DNA from: Deltaproteobacteria bacterium
Lineage (GTDB): Bacteria > Myxococcota_A > UBA9042 > PHBI01
Length of the DNA stretch: 64,000 nucleotides
Direction: 5' to 3'
Assembly (NCBI GenBank): GCA_020632715.1
Contig: JACKFA010000001.1
Location: forward strand, 1-64,000
A program made the position numbers and the translations under genes. Below the pieces are notes generated by a model. That model worked only from the letters and a program-made list of their open reading frames with translations, ran no database searches and had not been told where the DNA came from. The stretch's first letter is position 1, and every line of letters starts with the position of its first letter. Below, one piece after another: positions 41,636 through 49,711 of this stretch.

Positions 41636-42555
41636 ACGCGACGAGGCACGAGCGGGAGCAGGGCGTGTGGACCGCGATCGTCAACCCGGCAGCGGGCGGC
41701 GGGCGCGGGGCGGCGCGGGCGCGCGAGGCGCTCTTCGCGCTGCGCGAGGCGGGGCTCAGGGTGGCGGCGGTCGAGACGCGGCGCCCGGGGCACGCCCGGG
41801 ACCTCGCGCGCGAGGCGTTCCACGCGGGCGCGCGGCGGCTCCTCGTGCTCGGCGGGGACGGCACGTTCGGCGAGGTGTCGACCGGGCTCCTGCCGGCCGC
41901 GGAGGGGGCCGGGGTGGCGCTCGGGCTCGTACCGACGGGGACCGGGAACTCGCTCCTCCGGGACTTCGGCGTGCGCGGCGTGGACGACGCCCTGCGCGGG
42001 ATCCTCGCGGGCGGGCGGCGGCCGCTCGATGCTGTGCGCGCGACGCACCGGGACGGCGAGCTCCACTTCGTGAACCTGCTCGCCATCGGCTTCCCTGCGA
42101 AGGCGGGGGCCATCACGAACGCGCGTTTCAAGCCGCTCGGGGCGCTCGGCTACGCGCTCGCCGTGGCGGTCGCGACGGCGTCGCTCGACCACCCGGCGTT
42201 CCCGCACGCGCTCGACGGCGCGGCGGCGCGGGACGCGCGGCCGACGACGTTCATCAGCTTCTCGAACAGCCGCTTCACGGGCGGGGCGATGATGATGGCG
42301 CCCGACGCCGACCCGGGCGACGGCGCGCTCGACGTGGTCAGGATGGGGCCGCTCGGGCGCGGCGAGCTCCTGCGCGCGTTCCCGCGGATCTTCCGCGGCG
42401 AGCACGCGCGGCTCGCGGCGTACGAGCACACCCGCGCGCGGCGGGTGGACTTCGCGCTCGCGGGGCCGGTCGACGCGATGGTCGACGGCGAGGTCTACCC
42501 GCTCCACCTCGAGTCGCTCGAGGTGCGGCCGCGTGCGCTCGAGGTGCTCGCGTGA
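41632..42555 (+). CDS. Diacylglycerol kinase-like lipid kinase
   Basis: Length is 307 aa with a GTG start in a GTGA overlap. N-terminal IVNPAAGGGRGAARA and the invariant GGDGTFGEV (residues 74-82) mark the DAGK catalytic domain, with GLVPTGTGNSLLRDFGV following. It phosphorylates a lipid or sphingoid alcohol using ATP. Together with the acyltransferase after it, it could feed phosphatidic-acid-type head-group assembly. Cytoplasmic or membrane-peripheral; no signal. Ceramide or undecaprenol-type substrates are also possible. Confidence 0.85.
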   Translation: MNATRHEREQGVWTAIVNPAAGGGRGAARAREALFALREAGLRVAAVETRRPGHARDLAREAFHAGARRLLVLGGDGTFGEVSTGLLPAAEGAGVALGLVPTGTGNSLLRDFGVRGVDDALRGILAGGRRPLDAVRATHRDGELHFVNLLAIGFPAKAGAITNARFKPLGALGYALAVAVATASLDHPAFPHALDGAAARDARPTTFISFSNSRFTGGAMMMAPDADPGDGALDVVRMGPLGRGELLRAFPRIFRGEHARLAAYEHTRARRVDFALAGPVDAMVDGEVYPLHLESLEVRPRALEVLA

Positions 42556-43382
42556 CGGCGGCCGCCGAGGTCCCGGTCGAGGGGGGCGGCGAGGAGCTCG
42601 GCGCCGTCGTGCTCCCGGCCCCCTCGGCGTTCGATCGCGCCGCGTCCTTCGGGCTCTGGGGTTTGGGGGTGTCGTGGCTCGTGCCGATGCTCTCGACGAT
42701 GACGGCGCTCCACAAGCTCCTGCCGGGGCGCGAGCTCGAGCCGCTGAACCGGCTCTACTGCTGGGGGCAGGTGAAGCTCCTCGGGGCGCGGTGGCGCGCG
42801 GAGGTGCACCCGTCGGTGGATCCGGCGCAGCCGTACATGTTCCTCCAGAACCACACGAACCACTTCGACCACGTCGCCTGCTACAACGCGACCCCGCACT
42901 ACAAGCAGGGGATCGAGCTGAAGAAGCACTTCCGGTACCCGTTCTACGGGACGTTCATGAAGGCGCGCGGGACGATCGGGGTGGAGAAGGGCCAGGGCCG
43001 CGGGCAGTCGCCGGAGGTGATGGCGGCGATGGCGGCGGAGGTCGCGCGCGGGCACTCGATCCTCGGCTTCCCGGAGGGGACGCGCACGCGGGATGGGCGC
43101 GTGGGGCCGTTCCGGAAGGGGCTCTTCTTCATCGCGCGGGACCTCGGGCTCCCGGTGTGCCCCATCGCGGTGACGGGGATGTACGAGGTGATGCGGAAGG
43201 GGAGCCTGATGCTGCGGGCGGGCGGGCGCGTGACGGTGCACGTCGGGCCGGCGTTCCCGACGGCGGGGCTCGACGACGAGGCCGTGATGGCCCTGGTGGG
43301 CGACGTGCGGGACGTCGTCGCGGGGCACGTGGACCGCTACTGGGCGCGCCACCCGACGGCGCGCGTGGAGCCGACGCGATGA
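42552..43382 (+). CDS. PlsC-type lysophospholipid acyltransferase
   Basis: Length is 276 aa with a GTG start in a GTGA overlap. A hydrophobic N-terminal segment (FGLWGLGVSWLVPMLSTMTA) is probably a membrane helix. The acyltransferase motifs are intact: HTNHFD (residues 101-106, H-x4-D) and ILGFPEGTRTRDG (173-178 FPEGTR). It transfers an acyl group, here possibly from the cluster's ACP, to a glycerolipid acceptor. Ends with an ATGA overlap into the TetR gene. Confidence 0.88.
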   Translation: MTAAAEVPVEGGGEELGAVVLPAPSAFDRAASFGLWGLGVSWLVPMLSTMTALHKLLPGRELEPLNRLYCWGQVKLLGARWRAEVHPSVDPAQPYMFLQNHTNHFDHVACYNATPHYKQGIELKKHFRYPFYGTFMKARGTIGVEKGQGRGQSPEVMAAMAAEVARGHSILGFPEGTRTRDGRVGPFRKGLFFIARDLGLPVCPIAVTGMYEVMRKGSLMLRAGGRVTVHVGPAFPTAGLDDEAVMALVGDVRDVVAGHVDRYWARHPTARVEPTR

Positions 43383-44038
43383 CGGCCGAGAACGAGGGCG
43401 ACCTCCCGGACGACGGGCGGAGTCGGCGGGCGCAGGCGCGGCGGGAGCGGGCGCGGGCGAACATCCTGGCGGCGGCGGTCGAGGTGTTCTCGACGAGCGG
43501 GTACCACCAGTCGAGCATCAGCGACCTGCACCAGGCGGCGGGCATCGCGCGCGGCACGTTCTATCAGTACTTCGAGTCGAAGAACGCGGTGTTCCTCGAG
43601 CTCATGGACGAGCTGCTCGTGCAGCTGCGGTCGAGCGTGGTGGGGGTCGACACGCGGCCGGGGGCGCCGCCGGTGGCGCTCCAGCTCTACCAGACGGTGC
43701 GGCGGATCCTCGAGGCGGCGTCGCAGAACCGGGCGCTGACGACGATCCTGATGCGCGAGGCGGTCGGGCTCGACGAGGAGGTCGACCGGCGGCTCGCCGA
43801 GTTCTACGACAGCCTGCACGCGTGGGTCGTGCTCGCGCTCGAGAACGGGCGCGCGAGCGGGCTCGTGCGCGACGGGGTGGACGTGGAGATCGCCGCGACC
43901 TGCGTCATCGGCTCGCTCCGCTTCGTGCTCGAGCGGGCGTGGGCGCAGAGCGACGGGGGGGACGCGGACCTCGACCTCGACCGCATGGCGCGGGCGATCC
44001 TCGACGTGACGGCGTTCGGGCTGCTCGCGCGGAAGTGA
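43379..44038 (+). CDS. TetR-family transcriptional regulator
   Basis: Length is 219 aa; ATG overlaps the previous stop (ATGA). The N-terminal HTH is typical: ANILAAAVEVFSTSGYHQSS, ISDLHQAAGIARGTFYQYFE (residues about 30-75), and a helical ligand domain follows. As the last gene of the unidirectional lipid cluster it is expected to repress it in response to an acyl-CoA or similar ligand. The 14-bp palindrome at 31902 is the natural operator candidate. The gene's stop codon lies inside the GTGAAC-GGC-GTTCAC hairpin. Confidence 0.9.
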   Translation: MTAENEGDLPDDGRSRRAQARRERARANILAAAVEVFSTSGYHQSSISDLHQAAGIARGTFYQYFESKNAVFLELMDELLVQLRSSVVGVDTRPGAPPVALQLYQTVRRILEAASQNRALTTILMREAVGLDEEVDRRLAEFYDSLHAWVVLALENGRASGLVRDGVDVEIAATCVIGSLRFVLERAWAQSDGGDADLDLDRMARAILDVTAFGLLARK

Positions 44039-44049
44039 ACGGCGTTCAC
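44035..44049. repeat. GTGAAC-GGC-GTTCAC hairpin at the end of the TetR gene
   Basis: A 6-bp inverted repeat with a 3-nt loop spans the TGA stop (44036-44038). The same hairpin with a GCG or GCA loop is found in the repeats at 29514-29528 and 29592-29606, just after another gene's stop. It may act as a weak terminator or be a repeat insertion point. Confidence 0.5.
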
Positions 44050-44077
44050 GGGTCCGGGGGCTTCGTGGGGTGACTTT

Positions 44078-44460
44078 TTTCACCACGGAGACACGGAGAG
44101 CACGGAGGGAGGACAGGAGGAGAGCGGGGGGTGGCTGGCGCCCAAGGTCCCGTGCTGCTTCTGGTTTTCACCACGGAGACACGGAGAGCACGGAGGGAGG
44201 ACAGGAGGAGAGCGGGGGAGGCTGGCGCCCAAGGTCCCGTGCTGCTTCTGGTTTTCACCACGGAGACACGGAGAGCACGGAGGGAAGACAGGAGGAGAGC
44301 GGGGGGCGACTGGCGAGCAAGTCACCGTGATGCTTATGTTTTTCACCACGGAGCACGGAGGCACGGAGGGAGGACACGGAGCGAACGAGCTCCGAGGCCG
44401 CCGAACGCGCGCCGAGCCGGATCCTACCTCGATCCCTCCGTGCCTCCGTGCCTCCGTGGT
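44078..44460. repeat. 88-bp tandem repeat array with an inverted end
   Basis: Four copies begin TTTCACCACGGAGACACGGA or a variant (CACCACGG at 44081, 44169, 44256 and 44344; periods 88, 87, 88 bp). The first three are nearly identical; the fourth diverges after about 40 bp. Each contains three ACGGAG steps, then AGGACAGGAGGAGAGCGGGG and a GCTTCTGGTTTTC tail. An inverted CCTCCGTG series (about 44435-44460) complements unit four. The array fills the gap between a plus-strand gene end and a convergent minus-strand gene end. No protein-like reading frame. Confidence 0.85.
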
Positions 44461-44500
44461 TGTCCCCTTGGAGCCCCCCGGAAGCCGACAGCACCCGCGC

Positions 44501-45607
44501 TCAGGTCTCGACGCTGATCGTCGCGACCCCGACCACCTCGCCATCGGACGTGCGGCCGATGATGTAGACGTCGATGGCGCCCATGAGCCAGCTGCCCGAC
44601 TTCTCGCCGAGGCGGAAGACCTGGACGTCGATGAGCTCGCCCTCGAGGACCTTCTGGAGGGCCTGGAAGCGCGGGGCCTGCTCGCGCTGGTAGTCCTCCC
44701 ACCAGTCCTCGGCGACCGTGTAGTTGTCGAAGAAGCTCGCGAGCGTCCGCACCTCGACCGCGCGCTCCGCGAGCGACGCGCCCCACTCGTGCGCCACGTA
44801 CACCGACGCGATGACGGTCTTCACGTTCGCCGCCGTCAGCGGCGCGCCGCCCGCGCCCGGGATCCGCACCACCGTGAACGGGTAGTCCGACTCGCTCGTG
44901 TGCCAGAGCCCCTCCGACGCCGTCGCGAGGTGGGCCGCCACCTCCGCGCCCGCCGGCAGCGCCTGCCCGCCACCCGCGTTCTGCGCCGCCTGCTTCAGCG
45001 CGCGGAGCGCCGTCGTCCCCACGTAGCTCACCTTCGAGAGCGCCAGCATCGTGCCTATCGGGCGCGCCGCCACGATGTTCGCCGCCGCGCGGCTGTCGAG
45101 CTGCAGGTCCTTGTCGAGGTGCTCCTGCGTCGCCGTGTTCGCGAGCGCGAGCGTCGCGATGCCCTCGTCGACCGTGAACACCACGTTGTCGAACGTGCCC
45201 AGGACGTCGCTGCCGCGCGGCACCCAGCCGTGCGCCGTGCAGTAGACCGAGAGCTTCTCGAGCGCCGAGGCCCCGACGTAGCTCACCGCGTCGACCTCCG
45301 CGATCGTGTCGAACGCGTCGTCGTCCTTCGTGCCGACCTTCCCGTCCTTCCCGTCGCGGTGCGCGATGAGCGCCTTCGCCGCCCGCGCGTCGAGCGCCAC
45401 GTCGACGTCGAGGAGCGCCACCGTCGTCGAGTCCGCGTTCAGGAAGTGCAAGACCCCCATCGCCTCGGCCGAGCCCTCCGCGAGGGAGCCCGTCACCGTG
45501 GAGACGCCGTCGTCACCGGCGTCGCCGCCGTCGCAGGCCGTGGTGGCGACGCCGAGCGCGAGGCCGCCGAGCATCGGGAGCGTGGCGAGGAGCGAGAGCG
45601 CGCGCAT
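44501..45607 (-). CDS. Secreted protein with two HhH-like repeats and a C-terminal NuiA-like domain
   Basis: Length is 368 aa from the ATG at 45607 (MRALSLLATLPMLGGLALGV) with GGAG 10 nt upstream; the open frame to 47707 is spurious. A signal helix ends in VATTACDGGD, possibly a weak lipobox. Residues about 50-127 and 145-211 are two helix-hairpin-helix-like repeats (LDARAAKALIAHR ... VSYVGASALEKL; LDSRAAANIVAAR ... VSYVGTTALRAL). Residues 225-368 match the nuclease A inhibitor (NuiA) pattern: SEGLWHTSESDYPF, RFQALQKVLEGELIDVQVFR, GAIDVYIIGRTSDGEVVG ending in a VET tail. HhH repeats usually bind DNA, NuiA inhibits a secreted nuclease; together they suggest surface handling of DNA or nucleases. 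Inferred. Confidence 0.72.
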   Translation of the reverse strand: MRALSLLATLPMLGGLALGVATTACDGGDAGDDGVSTVTGSLAEGSAEAMGVLHFLNADSTTVALLDVDVALDARAAKALIAHRDGKDGKVGTKDDDAFDTIAEVDAVSYVGASALEKLSVYCTAHGWVPRGSDVLGTFDNVVFTVDEGIATLALANTATQEHLDKDLQLDSRAAANIVAARPIGTMLALSKVSYVGTTALRALKQAAQNAGGGQALPAGAEVAAHLATASEGLWHTSESDYPFTVVRIPGAGGAPLTAANVKTVIASVYVAHEWGASLAERAVEVRTLASFFDNYTVAEDWWEDYQREQAPRFQALQKVLEGELIDVQVFRLGEKSGSWLMGAIDVYIIGRTSDGEVVGVATISVET

Positions 45608-45808
45608 GGGATTCTCCGCGTGAGAGCGACCGGGGTGTAGACCCGCCGGCCACGCCGCGTCAACGTCGGGCGTCGAATCGGCCCCCGGAGCCGCCACGAG
45701 CGGCGACCCGCGGCCACGCCCCCCACCGCGGCACGATCCAGCCCCGCCGCTCACCCGTACTCCGTCGCGACGCCGCTCCGCCCCCCGGCGCGGCACGAAG
45801 GACTGCTC

Positions 45809-47104
45809 ATGAACGCCACCAGCGCGCCCGACGCGCCCCCGGTCCCGCCCGACCAGCCCGCGGCGGGCCGCGCGCCGGCGCGACGCGCCCCCTCGCGCCT
45901 CTCCCGCGCCATCGAGGGGCTCGTCTTCCTCACCCCGATCATCCTCGTCGCCGCCACCGGCGACTTCGGCGACGACGCCCGCGCCGGCGCGATCGTCACC
46001 CACCCGGCCGACGACGCCGTGCTCGTCGCGGCCCCCGTGGACCCCGAGCGCGCCGAGACCGCCCGCGCCGAGGCCCGCCTCCGCGAGCACCCCCGCGACC
46101 TCCGCCTCGCCGTCGAGATCGCCCGCCGCCACATCGCCGACGCCCGCAGGAACGCCGATCCGCGCGCCCTCGGCTGGGCCGAGGCCGCCCTCGCCCCGTG
46201 GTGGAGCGAGGCCGAGCCGCCCGAGGCCGTCGCGCTCCTCCGCGCGACCATCCGCCAGAGCCGCCACGAGTTCGCCGCCGCGCTCACCGACCTCGATCGC
46301 GTCCTCGCGCGCGACCCCGGCAACGCCCAGGCCGCGCTCACCCGCGCGACCGTCCTCGGCGTCGTGGGCCGCCCCGCCGACGGCCGCGCCGACTGCGACC
46401 GCGTCGCCGCGCGCGCGCCAGGCGTCGCCGCCGCCGCCTGCCACGCCGCCATCGACGGGCTCACCGGCGAGAACGCGCGCGGCCGCGAGCGCCTCGACGA
46501 GGCCCTCGCCGGCCCCCCCGCGCAAGACGACGGCGTCCGCGCCTGGGCCCTCGGGATCCGGGGCGAGCTCTGGCAGCGCGACGGCGACGTCGCCGCCGCC
46601 GAGCGCGACTACCGCGCGGCGCTCGCGCTCGATCCCGGCGACGCCTGGACGGTCACCGCGCTCTCGGACCTCCTCCTCGATGAGGGCCGCCCCGCCGAGG
46701 TCTTCGCCCTCACAGGCGCCAGCGACGTCGACAACCTCGTCCTCCGCCGCGCCCTCGCCTCCCGCGCCCTCGGCCTCGGCGGCGACGGCGACCACGCGCT
46801 CCTCCGCGCGCGCTACGACGCCGCCCACGCCCGCGGCGACATCGTCCACCTCCGCGAGGAGGCGCGCCTCGTGCTCGCCTTCGAGGACGACCCCGACAAG
46901 GCCCTCGCCCTCGCCCGCGCCGACTGGGAGCAGCAGCACGAGCCCTGGGACGCGCTCGTCCTCATGCGCGCCGCCGCCGCCGCCGGCGCCCCCCGCGGCC
47001 GCCGCGCCTGCCGTCCGCTGGCTCGACGCGACCGGGATCCGCGACGTCGCGCTCGACCGCGCCCGCGCCGCGCTGCGCTCGACCACGCGGTGGTGGCGCC
47101 ATGA
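45809..47104 (+). CDS. TPR-containing membrane-anchored protein with probable frameshift
   Basis: Length is 431 aa as read, starting MNATSAPDAPPVPPDQPAAG with a signal-anchor helix (RAIEGLVFLTPIILVAATG). Residues 80-390 are tetratricopeptide-like (LALDPGDAWTVTALSDLLLDE; ALTDLDRVLARDPGNAQAAL). Near 46989-46994, in a run of six C, coding potential switches to another frame (AAAAPAVRWLDATGIRDVAL), so the last 35 or so residues as read are wrong. Removing one C restores the coding frame. The original-frame stop overlaps the ATG at 47101 (ATGA). Such proteins often accompany HupE-like membrane proteins, as here. Confidence 0.7.
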   Translation: MNATSAPDAPPVPPDQPAAGRAPARRAPSRLSRAIEGLVFLTPIILVAATGDFGDDARAGAIVTHPADDAVLVAAPVDPERAETARAEARLREHPRDLRLAVEIARRHIADARRNADPRALGWAEAALAPWWSEAEPPEAVALLRATIRQSRHEFAAALTDLDRVLARDPGNAQAALTRATVLGVVGRPADGRADCDRVAARAPGVAAAACHAAIDGLTGENARGRERLDEALAGPPAQDDGVRAWALGIRGELWQRDGDVAAAERDYRAALALDPGDAWTVTALSDLLLDEGRPAEVFALTGASDVDNLVLRRALASRALGLGGDGDHALLRARYDAAHARGDIVHLREEARLVLAFEDDPDKALALARADWEQQHEPWDALVLMRAAAAAGAPRGRRACRPLARRDRDPRRRARPRPRRAALDHAVVAP

Positions 47105-47773
47105 GCGGCGCGCGCGCCTGGCTGGCTGTCGCCCTGGTCGCCGCCGCGGCCTCCTCGCGCCACCGCGCGCCCGGCGCGCGCCCACCAGCCGTCGCAGAGC
47201 TTCGTCCAGCTCACGACGGAGAGCGCCGACGAGACCGACGGGGTCACCATCACGGCGCGCTGGGACGTCGCGCTCAAGGACCTCGACCGCGCCCTCGCCC
47301 TCGACGCCGACGGCGACGGCGCGCTCTCCTGGCGCGAGGTCACCGCGCGCGAGCCGGCTGTCCTCGACTGGGCCGCGCGCGGCCTCGCGCTCGCGACGAC
47401 CGGCCCCTGCGCCGCCGCCCGCCCCACCCTCGCCGGCACCACGGCGCGCCTCGACGGCGCCTACCTCGTGCTCGACGTCGCCGCCACCTGCCCGCCGCTC
47501 GACGCCCGCGGCGTGACCGTGAGCGAGCGCGCCCTCTTCCCGATGGACCCGAGCCACCGCGCCATGGTGCGCCTCGGCGGCGCGAGCGCGGTCCTCCGCG
47601 CCGACGAGCCCGTCGCCGCGTTGCCGATCGCCGACGAGCCCGCCGTGGACACGCTCGCCACCTACGTCGGCGAGGGCGTCCTCCACATCTGGGAGGGCAT
47701 CGACCACATCTTCTTCCTCCTCGCGCTGCTGTTGCCGGCGGTCCTCTGGTGGCGCCCGCGGGCGGCGCCCTGA
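47101..47773 (+). pseudogene. HupE/UreJ-family membrane protein remnant
   Basis: The start frame (ATG 47101, MSGARAWLAVALVAAAASS, a signal peptide) is open, but the conserved sequence is in the next frame from about 47170; one C fewer in a CCC there would join them. The N-terminal domain reads AHQPSQSFVQL, ARWDVALKDLDRALALDADG with an EF-hand-like DGDGALSWREV. It ends after the first HupE helix (EGVLHIWEGIDHIFFLLALL) at a TGA, so about five further helices are missing, and the convergent hydrolase gene lies 53 bp on. Truncation is real even if the frameshift is not. Coupled to the TPR gene by ATGA. Confidence 0.75.
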
Positions 47774-47826
47774 AGGTGTCGCGCCTGGCGGCGGGCGCGG
47801 GGTCGGGACCTCGCGCCCGCCGGCCG

Positions 47827-48741
47827 TCAGCGAGCGGGCTCGAGCCCGTCGACGAAGGCCGCGATGCGCCGCGCCACGGCGCCCGGGCGCTCGAGGTACG
47901 GCCCGTGCCCGAGCGCCGCGAGCCGCTCGAAGCGCGCGTGCGGCGGCAGCGCCGACGCGAAGAAGTCGCGCGCCGCGGTGGGCATGACGCGATCGCGATC
48001 GCCCCAGAGGCAGAGCACGGGGAGTGAGAGCCGCGCGAGGTCCTCGCGCGTGAAGAGGTCATCGGGCCGCACGCTCGCGAGCAGCGCGCGCAGCTCGGGC
48101 CGCACGAAGCGCCGCCTCACCCCCCACGCGAGCGCGTGCCGCGCCACCGGCCCCACCGCCATCACGCGATCCACGAACGCCACGGCGCTGCGGTGGGTCG
48201 GCACCTCGAAGCGCGCCCGGAAGGCGTCGAGCTCGGCTGCCGTCATCGCCGCGCCCGCCGGCGACGAGAGCACCAGCGCCCGCGCGTGCCCCGGGGCCTC
48301 GAGCGCCGCGCGGACGGCGACGTAACCGCCGAGCGAGCTGCCGACGAGCACGGCCGGGCCGTCGAGCCAGGCGTCGAGCGCCTCGAGGATCGCGGCGGCG
48401 CCCACGTCCGCGCGCATCGACCCCAGCGGCAGCGCCGGCGTCAGGCCGTGCGCCGGGAGATCGGGCGCCACGAGGCGCGCGAACGCCGGGCGGAGCTCGC
48501 GCATCAGCGCGAGGAGGTGCGCGCCCGTCGAGCTGAAACCGTGGAAGAGGACGGCCGTGCCGCGGCCGCTCCCGCGCACCTCGAGCCCGTGGACCGGGCC
48601 GCGCGAGGTCACCGCCCAGAGGCTCCGCGCGCGGCCGAGGGCGCGCGCCGCGAGCACCGTGAGGCGATCGCTCGGCGGCCCGGCGCGGCGCGTGGGCACG
48701 AGGTTCGGGGCGGCGGTCGCGCGACGGAGGGGGAGCTGCAT
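47827..48741 (-). CDS. Alpha/beta hydrolase
   Basis: Length is 304 aa from the ATG at 48741 (MQLPLRRATAAPNLVPTRRA); an in-frame start at 48900 adds low-complexity sequence. Catalytic triad is visible: VLVGSSLGGYVAV (Ser), VLCLWGDRDRVMPTA (Asp) and RLAALGHGPYLERPG (His), plus the oxyanion strand VLFHGFSSTGAHLL. Typical single-domain hydrolase; substrate not predictable. No signal peptide. Divergent from prmA; convergent with the HupE remnant. Confidence 0.82.
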   Translation of the reverse strand: MQLPLRRATAAPNLVPTRRAGPPSDRLTVLAARALGRARSLWAVTSRGPVHGLEVRGSGRGTAVLFHGFSSTGAHLLALMRELRPAFARLVAPDLPAHGLTPALPLGSMRADVGAAAILEALDAWLDGPAVLVGSSLGGYVAVRAALEAPGHARALVLSSPAGAAMTAAELDAFRARFEVPTHRSAVAFVDRVMAVGPVARHALAWGVRRRFVRPELRALLASVRPDDLFTREDLARLSLPVLCLWGDRDRVMPTAARDFFASALPPHARFERLAALGHGPYLERPGAVARRIAAFVDGLEPAR

Positions 48742-48868
48742 GGGCGGGCCTCGGGCCGGTCCGGACGCGTCGCCCCGGCGGGGCGCGCGCTCTCCTTCGA
48801 CACCGCGCGTATACCCCGTCCGGGGCGCCCGGTTGCCCCGCGGGCGCGGTTCGGTGTAACCCAAGCCC

Positions 48869-49711
48869 ATGGTCGAATGGCAACTCGCAATCGGGGACAT
48901 CGCGGACGGTTACGACGCCATCGCCGAGCTGCTCGCTCTGCGCGGGGCCCAGATCGACTCGGCGCGCGGCGACGCGACGCTGATCGCGACCTTCACCGAC
49001 CCACCCGACCTCATCATCATCGACGCCGTCGGCGCCTGGCTCTCGAACCTCGATCTGCCGCACGCCACGGTGCAGACGCGGCTCGCCGAGGGCGACCCGT
49101 GGCTCGAGGGCTGGCGCGCGATCTTCGCGCCCTTCCAGGTGTCCGAGCGCCTCTGGGTCGCCCCCGACTGGGCCGAGACGCCGCCCGACGGGCCCGAGCG
49201 CGTCACCGTCGTCATCGATCCGTCGCAGGCCTTCGGCGCCGGCGGGCACCCGACGACCCGCGCCGTGCTCGGGCTCCTCGAGACCGCCATCGGCGCGACC
49301 GGGGTCGAAGCGCCGACCGTGCTCGACGTCGGGAGCGGCACCGGGATCCTCGCCATCGCGGCGGCGAAGCTCGGCGCGACGGGCGTCGGCGTGGAGATCG
49401 ACCGGCAGGCCTGCGAGGACTCCGTCGAGAACGCGCGGCTCAACGGCGTCGCCGACCGCTTCGAGGTCCACGTGGGCTCGATGGAGCACGTCCACGATCG
49501 CTACGACCTCGTGCTCGCCAACATCTACGACTCGCTGCTCGTCCGGCTCGCGCCCGACATCCAGCGCGCCGCGAAGGGCGACATCGTGCTCTCCGGGATC
49601 ATGACGCCGCGCGTCGCGAAGGTGGAGGCCGCCTACCCCGATCACGTCGTCGCCGAGCGGCACGACGATCGCGACTGGACGACCCTCTGGCTCAGGCCCC
49701 GCGCGCGCTGA
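48869..49711 (+). CDS. prmA: Ribosomal protein L11 methyltransferase
   Basis: Length is 280 aa. After an N-terminal substrate-binding domain the PrmA signature DPSQAFGAGGHPTTRAVL (residues 117-134) is followed by SAM motif I VLDVGSGTGILAIAAAKLGA (151 on), VEIDRQACEDSVENARLNG and the catalytic-loop motif DLVLANI (single Asn, as in PrmA). It methylates lysines and the N-terminus of ribosomal protein L11. 20 bp of the 3' end overlaps the convergent regulator gene. No Shine-Dalgarno of note. Confidence 0.9.
   Translation: MVEWQLAIGDIADGYDAIAELLALRGAQIDSARGDATLIATFTDPPDLIIIDAVGAWLSNLDLPHATVQTRLAEGDPWLEGWRAIFAPFQVSERLWVAPDWAETPPDGPERVTVVIDPSQAFGAGGHPTTRAVLGLLETAIGATGVEAPTVLDVGSGTGILAIAAAKLGATGVGVEIDRQACEDSVENARLNGVADRFEVHVGSMEHVHDRYDLVLANIYDSLLVRLAPDIQRAAKGDIVLSGIMTPRVAKVEAAYPDHVVAERHDDRDWTTLWLRPRAR

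Noticed and set aside
44078..44460. CRISPR-like array
   Set aside because: Units are almost identical over their whole 88 bp, with no variable spacers, and no cas genes lie nearby. The 21-bp array at 31654 was rejected for the same reason.
46680..47516. Separate gene in the frame after the C6 run
   Set aside because: Its first half is a shadow of the TPR gene; only a short section past 46994 is protein-like and continues the TPR protein.
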